From Burkholderiales bacterium (GTDB lineage Bacteria > Pseudomonadota > Gammaproteobacteria > Burkholderiales > Burkholderiaceae_E): a stretch of 38,667 nucleotides of DNA. The notes under the pieces are model-generated. The model was not told the DNA's origin, did not search any database, and worked only from the letters and a program-made list of their open reading frames with translations. Position 1 is the first letter of the stretch. Every line of letters begins with the position of its first letter. The translations under genes and the position numbers were made by a program. The DNA is taken from assembly GCA_947487165.1 (NCBI GenBank), contig CANKWX010000037.1:1-38667 (forward strand). The letters run 5' to 3'. Below are positions 8,882-16,427 of this stretch, in pieces.

Positions 8882-10594
8882 ATGACAAACACCCCGATCG
8901 CAGCACCCCTGACGCCGCGCAGCGGCGGACAGATCCTCGTTGACCAGCTGGTCATTCACGGCGCGAGTCGTGCGTTTTGCGTACCGGGCGAGAGTTTTCT
9001 CGCGGTGCTCGATGCGCTGCACGATGTGCGCGAGACCTTGCCGCTGGTGGTTTGCCGCCAGGAAGGTGGTGCGGCCAATATGGCCGAGGCCTGGGGCAAG
9101 CTGACCGGCGAGCCGGGCATCTGCTTTGCGACCCGCGGGCCGGGCGCCACCAACGCCTCGATCGGCCTGCACACCGCCTTTCAGGACTCCACGCCGATGA
9201 TCCTGTTCATCGGCCAGGTCGGCACCGATTTCGTCGAGCGCGAAGCCTTCCAGGAAGTCGATTACCGGCGCATGTTCGGGCAGATGGCCAAGTGGGTGGC
9301 ATCGATCGATCGCGCTGACCGCATTCCCGAGTTCGTGCAGCATGCGTTTCATGTGGCCACTTCAGGGCGACCCGGGCCGGTCGTGCTGGCGCTTCCTGAA
9401 GACATGCTCACCCAGATGGCGACAGTGGCCGATGCACGGCGCTATCAGCCTGTGCAGTCGTCTGCCTCGGTCGCCCAGATCGAACGACTCGGCCAGATGA
9501 TTGCGCAGGCGCAGCAGCCCCTGCTGCTGGTGGGCGGCTCGTTCTGGGACGAAGCTTCGCGCGCTGCTGTCAAGACATTCGCGCATCGCTTCGGCATGCC
9601 GGTGGCTTGCGCATGGCGCTACCAGGACGCCTTCGACAATGGCGATTCGCACTACATCGGTGAAGTCGGCATCGGCATCAATCCCAAACTCGCGCAGCGT
9701 GTGCGCGACAGCGACCTGCTGATCGCGGTCGGTGTGCGATTGGGCGAGATGACCACCAACGGCTACACGCTGGTTGAATCGCCCACTCCGGTGCAGTCGC
9801 TGGTGCATGTCTTTTCGGGCGCCGACGAGCTCGGTCGAGTCTTTCATGCCGATCTGCCGATTGCGGCCGGCGTGCGCGAGTTTTCTGCGGCACTGGCGGC
9901 ACTGCCCCTGAGCGATGCCGCGCAATTGTCGGCGCGCTGGACATCCTGGCTGCAGTCGGCCTGCGCCGACTATGCCGACTGGCGGGTGCCCAGGGCACAG
10001 CCCGGGACGCTCAACTATCCCGAATGCGTGCTGCACCTGGACGAGGTGCTGCCGCAGGATGCGATCATCACCAACGGCGCCGGCAATTTTGCGACGCCGG
10101 TTCACCGCTTCTATCGGCATCGCGGCCACAAGACCCAGCTTGCGCCCACCTCGGGCGCCATGGGCTATGGGGTGCCCTCGGCCATCGCCGCCAAGCTGCG
10201 GCATCCTGATCGCGTGGTGGTTGCGGTCACCGGCGACGGCGATTTCATGATGACCGGCCAGGAACTTGCCACCGCGGTTCAATACGATGCGCCGTTGATC
10301 GTGTTGCTGATCAATAACGGCATGTTCGGCACGATCCGCATGCATCAGGAGCGCGAGTATCCGGCGCGCGTCTATGGCACGGCGCTGCGCAATCCCGACT
10401 TCGTCAAGCTCGCCGAGGCTTATGGCTGTCATGCCGAGCGGGTCACCGAGACGTCGCAGTTTGCCGCGGCCTTCGCGCGCGCCCGTGAGTCGGGTGTGCC
10501 GGCGCTGATCGAGCTGGTGATTGATCAGCAGGCGATCACCGCCGGTCAGACCCTCGATGAGATTCGCACCAAGGCGCTTGCCGCCCGAAGCTGA
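8882..10594 (+). CDS. Thiamine-diphosphate-dependent enzyme, acetolactate-synthase-like
   Basis: A 570-residue protein with the three-domain architecture of the acetolactate synthase/benzoylformate decarboxylase superfamily. The N-terminal PYR domain contains CRQEGGAANMAEAW with the catalytic glutamate near residue 61, and GPGATNASIGLHTAFQDSTP. The central domain follows. The C-terminal PP domain has the cofactor motif GDGDFMM near residue 451 and NN near 478. True biosynthetic IlvB is normally beside ilvN and ilvC, which are absent here. A catabolic 2-oxo-acid decarboxylase or ligase role is therefore as likely as acetolactate synthesis. The ATG at 8882 is chosen because family similarity begins there. 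It lacks a clear ribosome binding site, and the leader at 8841-8872 is C-rich. Confidence 0.85.
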   Translation: MTNTPIAAPLTPRSGGQILVDQLVIHGASRAFCVPGESFLAVLDALHDVRETLPLVVCRQEGGAANMAEAWGKLTGEPGICFATRGPGATNASIGLHTAFQDSTPMILFIGQVGTDFVEREAFQEVDYRRMFGQMAKWVASIDRADRIPEFVQHAFHVATSGRPGPVVLALPEDMLTQMATVADARRYQPVQSSASVAQIERLGQMIAQAQQPLLLVGGSFWDEASRAAVKTFAHRFGMPVACAWRYQDAFDNGDSHYIGEVGIGINPKLAQRVRDSDLLIAVGVRLGEMTTNGYTLVESPTPVQSLVHVFSGADELGRVFHADLPIAAGVREFSAALAALPLSDAAQLSARWTSWLQSACADYADWRVPRAQPGTLNYPECVLHLDEVLPQDAIITNGAGNFATPVHRFYRHRGHKTQLAPTSGAMGYGVPSAIAAKLRHPDRVVVAVTGDGDFMMTGQELATAVQYDAPLIVLLINNGMFGTIRMHQEREYPARVYGTALRNPDFVKLAEAYGCHAERVTETSQFAAAFARARESGVPALIELVIDQQAITAGQTLDEIRTKALAARS

Positions 10595-10669
10595 TTGCGA
10601 TTCGAGCGCTGACGCGCCCGATGCACCCCGGACCTGCGGCTCGCCGCGGCCCTTCGTGGCCTGGCGCGA

Positions 10670-11923
10670 TCAGTGCAGGATGGCGGTGACGGCAAGGGCC
10701 ATGGCCATGGCCCCAAAGCCCGTCGCACACAGCCAGGCGAGTTCTCGCGTCCCGACGGTAAAGACCATCACGGTCTTGAGCACCAGGTTGGCGATGACCC
10801 CAATTGCAATCGCCATGACCGCTGCGCCGGCGTCGATGCTTCCGGCAGCTTCGAGTCGAAACGCTGACAGGGCGATGGCATCGACATCGGTGAGGCCGCT
10901 GATGGCGGCCACGACATAGAGGGCGCTGCCTCCGACCTGAGCTGCGCTCCAGGCCGCAAGCAGCGACACCACGGCGTAGGACAGTCCGAAAAGCAGCGCG
11001 ACGCGCAGCTGGGTGGGGTTTTGCACCACCGGCAACGGTATTGCGCCGGTCTTGGCCAGTCGCCGTTGCAGCCATGCCGCCCACAGCAGTCCGGCTGCGG
11101 CGGTGCTGCCCATGACTGGGGCGATCGGTCGGAGCAGGTCGGGCCGAATGATCGCGGCCATGATGGCCAGGCGGATCAGCATCGTCAGATTGGCCAGCAT
11201 CACCATCATCGAGCGGATTGCCGCGCTGCCCGGGCTGGTGTCGCTGCTGCGTGCAAAGACCAGCGTGGTGGCGGTCGAGGAAACCAGCCCGCCTGCGATG
11301 GCGGCAAGGGGCATGCCGAAGCGCTGGCCGGCGAATCGCAGCGTGAGATATCCGATCAGCCCGACACCCGACACCAGCACGATGGTCAGCCAGATTTCAT
11401 GCGGATTGAGCGAGCCATGCGGGCCATAAGCATGGTCGGGCAGCAGTGGGAGCACGATGAAAGTCAGCGCGCCGAACTGCAGCACCGGGATCAGGTCGGC
11501 CCGGCCGATCCGTCCGGCAATGCCGCGCAACTCGCCCTTGAAGTAGAGCAGGCTGACGATCACGATGCCCAGGGCCACCGCCAGCCGCTCCTGCTCAAGG
11601 CCGCACAAAATGCCCAGGCAGCCGGTCAGGATCATGGCGATCACCGAGGTGGTCGGCGCTTCGCTGCCCGCCAGACGATCCCGGCCCTCTCCCCAATAAG
11701 CCGCGATGGCGATCAGCCCGAGCATCGCGACCCCGACCGCCACCAGTTGCGGCATGGCCAGCAGCGAGGCCAGGGTGGCGACCATGGTGCCGAGCAGGCT
11801 GATCAGCCCGAAGGTTCGAACGCCGCGCGAATCGGCCTTGCGCTCGCGCTCCAGACCGATCAGCAACCCGATGGCCATGCTCGTGCCAAAGAGCTTGACT
11901 GCCCTGAGCAGGGTTTCATCCAT
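10670..11923 (-). CDS. MgtC/SapB family membrane protein with DUF4010 domain
   Basis: A 417-residue integral membrane protein with about 11 hydrophobic stretches. The N-terminal 130 residues match the MgtC/SapB fold, with GLLIGLERERKADSRGVRTFGLISLLG as the diagnostic segment. The rest corresponds to DUF4010, with GGLVSSTATTLVFA and ISGLTDVDAIALSA. MgtC proteins of pathogens affect magnesium stress and the F-ATPase. The role of DUF4010 proteins is not established. The gene begins 48 bases after the universal stress protein gene on the same strand. They probably share the FNR-type promoter at 12864-12905. It is convergent with the thiamine-diphosphate enzyme gene, with no clear terminator in the 75-base gap. 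Confidence 0.85.
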   Translation of the reverse strand: MDETLLRAVKLFGTSMAIGLLIGLERERKADSRGVRTFGLISLLGTMVATLASLLAMPQLVAVGVAMLGLIAIAAYWGEGRDRLAGSEAPTTSVIAMILTGCLGILCGLEQERLAVALGIVIVSLLYFKGELRGIAGRIGRADLIPVLQFGALTFIVLPLLPDHAYGPHGSLNPHEIWLTIVLVSGVGLIGYLTLRFAGQRFGMPLAAIAGGLVSSTATTLVFARSSDTSPGSAAIRSMMVMLANLTMLIRLAIMAAIIRPDLLRPIAPVMGSTAAAGLLWAAWLQRRLAKTGAIPLPVVQNPTQLRVALLFGLSYAVVSLLAAWSAAQVGGSALYVVAAISGLTDVDAIALSAFRLEAAGSIDAGAAVMAIAIGVIANLVLKTVMVFTVGTRELAWLCATGFGAMAMALAVTAILH

Positions 11924-11971
11924 ACCGGCATCCGACCGAGTGTCTTGTGCCGGATGCGGCCGACCGCGCGA

Positions 11972-12811
11972 TCAGTGCGATAACAGGACCGGCGCGGTCA
12001 TCGATTCGAGCAGGGTCCGGGTCGAGCCGCCCACCACGAATTCATAGGCCCGCGAGTGGCCATAGCCGCCCATCACGATCAGGTCGGACTGAAAATCGGC
12101 CGCCCGCGACAGGATCTGGTTGCCGGTATCGACATCGCTGACACCCGAGGCCGAGACCGTTGATTTCACGCCGTGACGGGCGAGAAAAGTCGCCAGATCT
12201 GCACCCGGCACATCGCCATGTCCACCGCGGCCGGCGCGGGCGTTGAAGACTGCGATCTGCACTTCCTTTGCCCGCTGCAGCAGCGGCAGCGCCTCGGTGA
12301 CTGCGTGGGCGGCTTCGCGGCTGGCATTCCAGGCAATCATGGGACGCGATGGCATGGTGGTGAACTCGCCTGCGAAGGGCACAACGAGGACCGGCCTGCC
12401 CGAGCCCATCAGTACCCGGCCGATAAAGTCCGGGGTGACGTCGTTGACATCATTGCGGTCGTACTGTCCGAGCACGACCAGGTCGGCATAGCGCGCCTGT
12501 TCGTTGATGACGGCTGCCGGGTCCCCGACGCTGGTTCGCCATTCGACCTTGCGGCCCATGCGCGCCACGGTCTGCTCGAAGCTGGTCTTGGCACTGGCGT
12601 CCTTGCGCTCCTGAAAGCGCAGCAGTTCCTGTGCGACGAAGGCGCCGCCATCGGCCACAAAGGGCTCGCTGTAGAGCGGCGACACGATGCTGTAGGCGGC
12701 GACCAGATGAGCTTCGAACTCGTCGGCGATACGGCTGGCCAGCGCCAGTCGCTTGGCCGCGCGCGGTGTCGAGTCGTAGTGAACGAGGATTGTCTTGTAG
12801 CCGTGGCTCAT
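11972..12811 (-). CDS. Tandem-domain universal stress protein
   Basis: A 279-residue cytosolic protein with two UspA-like domains. The first starts at KTILVHYDSTPRAAKRLALA. The second ends with the nucleotide-binding-type loop GGYGHSRAYEFVVGGSTRTLL followed by MTAPVLLSH. Universal stress proteins bind ATP or AMP and are induced by starvation, oxygen limitation or damage. Their molecular role is usually unknown. ATG 12811 is preceded by AGGAG, which fixes the start. The open frame continues 25 codons upstream without similarity. A perfect FNR-type site lies about 80 bases upstream, suggesting induction under oxygen limitation. The DUF4010 gene follows after 48 bases. Confidence 0.92.
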   Translation of the reverse strand: MSHGYKTILVHYDSTPRAAKRLALASRIADEFEAHLVAAYSIVSPLYSEPFVADGGAFVAQELLRFQERKDASAKTSFEQTVARMGRKVEWRTSVGDPAAVINEQARYADLVVLGQYDRNDVNDVTPDFIGRVLMGSGRPVLVVPFAGEFTTMPSRPMIAWNASREAAHAVTEALPLLQRAKEVQIAVFNARAGRGGHGDVPGADLATFLARHGVKSTVSASGVSDVDTGNQILSRAADFQSDLIVMGGYGHSRAYEFVVGGSTRTLLESMTAPVLLSH

Positions 12812-12863
12812 GATCGCTCCTGTTGGATGGGGGTCGGGAGCCGGGCAGGGCCCACACGCACCG

Positions 12864-12869
12864 AGTATG
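12864..12869 (-). promoter_or_regulatory. Candidate -10 element of the universal stress protein gene
   Basis: Read leftward the hexamer is CATACT (4 of 6 matches to TATAAT). It places the transcription start near 12857. The centre of the FNR-type box at 12898.5 is then at -41.5, the standard class II activation distance. The element is weak alone, as expected for an activator-dependent promoter. Confidence 0.5.
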
Positions 12870-12891
12870 CGCCGGCTCAGCCGCATCCGAC

Positions 12892-12905
12892 TTGATCCAG
12901 ATCAA
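12892..12905. promoter_or_regulatory. Perfect FNR/ANR-type binding site
   Basis: The sequence TTGATCCAGATCAA matches the FNR/ANR consensus TTGAT-N4-ATCAA at every defined base. The dyad extends by one base each side (12891-12906). It lies between the divergent universal stress protein and transaldolase genes. Spacing to the leftward -10 candidate fits activation of the stress gene. For the rightward transaldolase gene, a TAACAT -10 candidate at 12924-12929 would put the box near -37.5, where it could repress or weakly activate. Confidence 0.75.
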
Positions 12906-12951
12906 GTGGTATGCCTGTGCGGCTAACATAGCGCCTCTTTTCAGGACTGCC

Positions 12952-13893
12952 ATGAACGCGCTCGACCAGCTCAAGACTCTGACCACCGTGGTCGCCGATA
13001 CCGGCGACTTCAATGCGATGCGGGCCTATGCGCCCCGTGACGCCACCACCAACCCGACGCTGATCCTCAAGGCCGTCGGCCTGCCGCAGTACAGGGGGCT
13101 GCTCGATGCCACGGTTGCCGAGCATCGCGACGAGCCGGTCGACCTGCTGGTCGATCGCCTGCTGGTGCGTTTTGGCTGCGAGATCCTCAAGATCATCCCG
13201 GGTCGGGTCTCGACCGAGGTCGATGCACGCCTGTCGTTTGATACCGAGGCCACCATCGCACGGGCGCACCGGATCATCGATCGCTATCGCGAGGCCGGCA
13301 TCGGCCCCGAGCGGGTGCTGGTCAAGGTGGCGGCCACCTGGGAAGGCATCCGTGCGGCCGAGCAGCTCGAACGCGAGGGCATTCACTGCAATCTGACGCT
13401 GCTTTTCGGTTTCGGGCAGGCGGTGGCCTGCGCGCAGGCCGGCGTCACCCTGATCTCACCCTTCGTGGGCCGGATCTACGACTGGTACCGCAAACGCGAC
13501 GGCGTCGATTACACCGGCGAGACCGATCCTGGCGTGGCCTCGGTGCGGCGCATCTATACCCACTTCAAGCGATTCGGTTTTGCCACCGAAGTCATGGGCG
13601 CGAGTTTTCGCAATGTCGGACAGATCCTGGCGCTGGCCGGCTGCGATCTGCTCACCATCAGCCCGGAGTTGCTCGAGCAGTTGCGTGCGCTCGAGACGAC
13701 CGTCGAGCCCAGGCTCGATCTGGCCTCGGCCCGCAAGGCGGTGCTTGAGCCGGTGTCATTTGATGAGCCGCGGTTTCGCTTTGAGCTGAATGAAGACGCG
13801 ATGGCAAGCGACAAATTGGCAGAGGGCATCCGGGCCTTCGTGACTGACGCCCGAAAGCTCGATGGGCTGATCGAGCAGGCTCGGGGGGTCTGA
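12952..13893 (+). CDS. tal: Transaldolase
   Basis: Transaldolase moves a dihydroxyacetone unit between sedoheptulose 7-phosphate and glyceraldehyde 3-phosphate in the pentose phosphate pathway. The 313-residue protein shows the class signatures [12 protein letters not shown] near residue 30, [19 protein letters not shown] with the Schiff-base lysine near residue 124, and [24 protein letters not shown] follows. The length is typical of the TalB type. The ATG at 12952 begins the family-type N-terminus [18 protein letters not shown]. The gene is divergent from the stress-protein gene, with the FNR-type box between them. dut follows 2 bases after the stop, so the two are cotranscribed. Confidence 0.95.
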   Translation: MNALDQLKTLTTVVADTGDFNAMRAYAPRDATTNPTLILKAVGLPQYRGLLDATVAEHRDEPVDLLVDRLLVRFGCEILKIIPGRVSTEVDARLSFDTEATIARAHRIIDRYREAGIGPERVLVKVAATWEGIRAAEQLEREGIHCNLTLLFGFGQAVACAQAGVTLISPFVGRIYDWYRKRDGVDYTGETDPGVASVRRIYTHFKRFGFATEVMGASFRNVGQILALAGCDLLTISPELLEQLRALETTVEPRLDLASARKAVLEPVSFDEPRFRFELNEDAMASDKLAEGIRAFVTDARKLDGLIEQARGV

Positions 13894-13895
13894 CC

Positions 13896-14372
13896 ATGAA
13901 CGCTTCCATCGAAATCAGGATCCTCGATCAGCGACTCCAGGAGTGGGGGCTGCCGCAGTATCAGACAACCCTTGCCGCAGCCATCGACCTGATGGCCTGT
14001 ATCGATGCGCCGATCACGCTCAGGCCCCAGGAACCCGCGATCCTGATCCCCGCCGGGATTGCGCTGCATATGAATTCAGACAAGCTTTGCGCAGTGATCC
14101 TTCCGCGCTCGGGCTTGGGCCACAAGAAGGGGCTGGTGCTGGGCAACAGCGCTGGGCTGATCGATGCCGACTACACCGCTCAGTGCTTCATCAGCGCCTG
14201 GAACCGCAATCCCGCCGGCTCAGGACTGGACATCGCGATCAATCCTGGCGATCGCATTGCGCAGATGCTTTTCCTGCCGGTGGTTCGCCCTGAGTTCGTT
14301 GTGGTCGATGAGTTCACTGCACCCAGTGACCGCGGGGCAGGGGGCTTTGGTTCGACAGGAGTCAATCGCTGA
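13896..14372 (+). CDS. dut: dUTP diphosphatase with divergent motifs
   Basis: dUTPase hydrolyses dUTP to dUMP and keeps uracil out of DNA. The 158-residue, trimeric-type protein has five recognisable motifs: AAIDLMA (1), PRSGLGHKKG (2), GLIDADYTA (3), NPGDRIAQM (4) and RGAGGFGSTG (5). The catalytic aspartate of motif 3 (LID) and the tyrosine are present. Two normally conserved glycines are replaced by alanine: in motif 1 (usually AGxDL) and after DxDYx in motif 3 (usually DYxG). Activity is likely retained but not certain. It is two bases downstream of tal. In relatives dut usually follows coaBC, so its place here is a rearranged order. Confidence 0.9.
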   Translation: MNASIEIRILDQRLQEWGLPQYQTTLAAAIDLMACIDAPITLRPQEPAILIPAGIALHMNSDKLCAVILPRSGLGHKKGLVLGNSAGLIDADYTAQCFISAWNRNPAGSGLDIAINPGDRIAQMLFLPVVRPEFVVVDEFTAPSDRGAGGFGSTGVNR

Positions 14373-14401
14373 ATGCCGTCGGCAGCACCGGGGTGGCTTT
14401 A

Positions 14402-14482
14402 GAAACGCCTTGGCGAGGCTGAGCTTTCAGCCTTTCGGATTAGCGTTTCACAGAATGCGCCGGAAGTTTTTCACGGAAACGC
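14402..14482 (+). other. Nested and alternative stems upstream of an MFS gene
   Basis: In the 208-base gap after dut an outer 7-bp stem (GAAACGC 14402-14408 with GCGTTTC 14443-14449) encloses a perfect 7-bp hairpin with a 4-base loop (AGGCTGA 14416-14422, TCAGCCT 14427-14433). A second copy of GAAACGC at 14476-14482 could pair with the same GCGTTTC instead. The two outer pairings exclude each other. The inner hairpin is followed by only three T residues, so it is a poor intrinsic terminator. The stretch could be part of a leader RNA or the end of the tal-dut message. Confidence 0.4.
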
Positions 14483-14561
14483 CGAGACAGTTGTGCATGG
14501 GTCTTTGGCCGGGATTAAGCTCGCGATTCCTGTTCCGGCATGCCCTGCCATTCTCACCAAG

Positions 14562-14582
14562 AAGAAAAAAGGTTTTTTTCTT
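14562..14582 (+). other. A:T inverted repeat over a start codon region
   Basis: AAGAAAAAA (14562-14570) and TTTTTTCTT (14574-14582) form a perfect 9-bp inverted repeat with the 3-base loop GGT. The repeat contains the AAAAGG ribosome binding site candidate and the first two bases of the TTG codon at 14581. It is the lowest-GC spot in its surroundings. Confidence 0.5.
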
Positions 14583-15792
14583 GAGTCGTTCGCCGCAAGC
14601 TTTTCCGACAGCCTGGTTCCTGGCCAGCGTAGCCACCTACATGGTCCCCAACGGGATCCAGATGGTGATGCTGTCCTATCTGATGGCAATCGAGCTCAAT
14701 CAGTCGCCGGGCAGCTTCGGCTTCACGCAGATGGTCGGGCAATTGCCGCTGTTGCTGTTTCTGTTGATGGGCGGGTGGGTGGCCGATCGGGTCGACAATC
14801 GACGCTGGCTGATGACCTTGCAGGGCATCGGTCTGGTGATGCCGCTTCTGCTGGCAGTGCTTGTCTGGAACGGCGTCGCCGGCGAGGTCAGTGTCCTGCT
14901 CTATGCAGTGGTCTGGGGTGTGGTCGGCGCCTTTTCCTTGCCGGCTCGCGATGGTCTGCTGAGAAGGATCGCGGGTACGAATGTTCAGCAATTGGTCGGC
15001 TTGGCGATCGGCACGCAGTTTGCGTCGCAGATGGTGGGCCAGACCATCGCCGGACAGGCAGCCCGCTTTGGTACGGTCACCGTGTTGCTGCTGCAGGCGG
15101 CGATCGCTGCTGCAGGCATCTTCGTGGCATCGCGCCTGCCGGGTGGGCGCGCGCCTCAGGAAAGGTCAAACGGCTCAATCCTCTCCGAACTCGGCGCGGG
15201 TCTGCGAATGATCGCCAGTACCCCGGTGCTGCGAGCCAACTATCTGATCAGTATCGGCATGGGCGTGTTCTTCGGGGGCTTTCTTCTGGTGCTGATGCCG
15301 TTGGCCGTGCGAGATCTGTACCACGGTGGCGCGCAAGACATTGCCACGGCTTATGTGATGTTCGCAGCCGGCACGCTGCTGAGCATCGCCTGGCTCACCC
15401 ATCGCGGCGGGGTCCGCCAACCTGGGCGTGCATTGGTGATCACCCAGGTTACCGCCTGCGCGGCTCTGGTACCGATCAGTCTTGGCGTGTCCCTTGAAAT
15501 TTTCTACCTGTGCATCTTCCTGTGGGGATTGAGTGCTGGCGTGGCGATGACCATGAGCCGCACGATCATGCAGGAACAGGCGCCGGCCACACATCAGTCT
15601 CGCATCATGGCCGCGCTCACCCTGATGACCACTGGCGGCGGGCCGCTTGGCGCGCTGATCATGGGGCAGGCGATTGCAGCGGTCGGGGTGCGCGAGGCCG
15701 TGCTGCTGCCGATTCTGGCGGTGCTCGGCTGCACGCTGGCCTCGCTTGCCACGCATTCGGTGATCGGGTTGAGTTCGCGCAGCCACGCGTGA
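14581..15792 (+). CDS. MFS transporter, EntS/MFS_3-like
   Basis: A protein of about 403 residues with 11-12 hydrophobic segments, beginning FPTAWFLASVATYMVPNG. The loop after the second helix reads GGWVADRVDNRRWLM, the major facilitator motif between helices 2 and 3. It resembles the MFS_3 group (enterobactin-exporter-like and related permeases). The substrate is unknown. The start is uncertain. TTG 14581 fits the usual N-terminus and has AAAAGG upstream. ATG codons at 14497 or 14455 would add hydrophilic residues, and ATG 14641 would remove most of helix 1. It follows tal-dut after a structured gap and is convergent with the coaBC operon. Confidence 0.8.
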   Translation: MSRSPQAFPTAWFLASVATYMVPNGIQMVMLSYLMAIELNQSPGSFGFTQMVGQLPLLLFLLMGGWVADRVDNRRWLMTLQGIGLVMPLLLAVLVWNGVAGEVSVLLYAVVWGVVGAFSLPARDGLLRRIAGTNVQQLVGLAIGTQFASQMVGQTIAGQAARFGTVTVLLLQAAIAAAGIFVASRLPGGRAPQERSNGSILSELGAGLRMIASTPVLRANYLISIGMGVFFGGFLLVLMPLAVRDLYHGGAQDIATAYVMFAAGTLLSIAWLTHRGGVRQPGRALVITQVTACAALVPISLGVSLEIFYLCIFLWGLSAGVAMTMSRTIMQEQAPATHQSRIMAALTLMTTGGGPLGALIMGQAIAAVGVREAVLLPILAVLGCTLASLATHSVIGLSSRSHA

Positions 15793-15803
15793 GGGTGCGC
15801 TTC

Positions 15804-15901
15804 AACGCCGAGCGACTGACCCAAGCGCCACTGGCAGCACAGGCGGCTCGTGCTGGACGATGACGCCTGACGTCAACCTGCTGGTGGCGGCATTCCGCAG
15901 C
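15804..15901 (+). pseudogene. Possible remnant of a VapC-type toxin-antitoxin operon
   Basis: The frame starting ATG 15860 reads MTPDVNLLVAAFRS, which closely resembles the N-termini of many PIN-domain (VapC) toxins with their first conserved aspartate. It then loses similarity and turns into low-complexity arginine/alanine sequence. The preceding frame ends in TGA at 15861-15863, overlapping the ATG as ATGA, the normal coupling of antitoxin and toxin genes. Only the tail of a possible antitoxin would remain (about 15804-15863). The rest of both genes is missing. The resemblance rests on 14 residues, so a chance match is possible. Confidence 0.35.
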
Positions 15902-15935
15902 GGCCTGCGCCCCCTAAGGGCTCGGCACCAGCGGA

Positions 15936-16427
15936 TCAGCTCTTCGGCGGCGAGCGGCGCTTGCGGAACACCGCGAATGCGATTCCGGCCAGCACCAGCA
16001 GCGGCAGTGCGTCTTCGAAGCTCAGCCCGAGCACCGACTTGAGCACCTGAGTGCCGATGATCGCAGCCACCACCAGAAACGCGACGCGTCCGATTCGTCC
16101 GACCTGTTGCGGGTCGGGCAGACGTCGAGCCAGATCTGCGGCGCTCACATCGACCGGCCTGATATCAACCTGCCTGACATCGATAGGCTTCACATCAACC
16201 GGCTGCACGGCAACGGCAGGCGACGCCATCGCGGTGGCCTTTATGCGATGCGAAGACGCCAGGCTCGCGATTTCGAGCAGCAGGGCGAAGTTACCGTCGT
16301 AGGGCGCTCGGCCGATCGTGGCGGTATCAGGCCCCTGAGTCAGAACCGCGGGCATTCCGCTGTGCGCAGAATCGGTGGGCACTGCGCGACCGACCGCGCC
16401 GCTCGGCGGGCGCTGCATGGCAACCAT
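15936..16427 (-). CDS. Membrane protein of unknown function with pentad repeat, coupled to coaBC
   Basis: I do not recognise this 163-residue protein. Its start overlaps the coaBC stop as TGATG, so it is probably translated by coupling as the last gene of the ribF-ileS-lspA-coaBC operon. Residues 1-66 are polar and carry no recognisable domain. A later start at ATG 16229 (MASPAVAV) is possible. Around residues 73-97 there is a five-residue repeat of the form V/I-Q/K/R-P/Q-V/I-D, four units long. Two hydrophobic segments follow (VAFLVVAAIIGTQVL, then ALPLLVLAGIAFAVF), and the chain ends in a basic tail FRKRRSPPKS. This suggests a small inner-membrane protein with a repeat-bearing soluble part. 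Confidence 0.65.
   Translation of the reverse strand: MVAMQRPPSGAVGRAVPTDSAHSGMPAVLTQGPDTATIGRAPYDGNFALLLEIASLASSHRIKATAMASPAVAVQPVDVKPIDVRQVDIRPVDVSAADLARRLPDPQQVGRIGRVAFLVVAAIIGTQVLKSVLGLSFEDALPLLVLAGIAFAVFRKRRSPPKS
16147..16206 (-). repeat. Four tandem 15-bp repeats inside a coding region
   Basis: Four degenerate 15-base units run without gaps: 16147-16161, 16162-16176, 16177-16191 and 16192-16206. On the plus strand each begins ACATC or ATATC. They encode the pentads of the unknown membrane protein at 15936-16427 and keep its frame. The units differ at several positions, so the array is old or under selection at protein level. Confidence 0.75.

Noticed and set aside
9362..10432. 356-codon leftward open frame opposite the thiamine-diphosphate enzyme
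   Set aside because: Antisense shadow; composition bias follows the codon pattern of the real gene.
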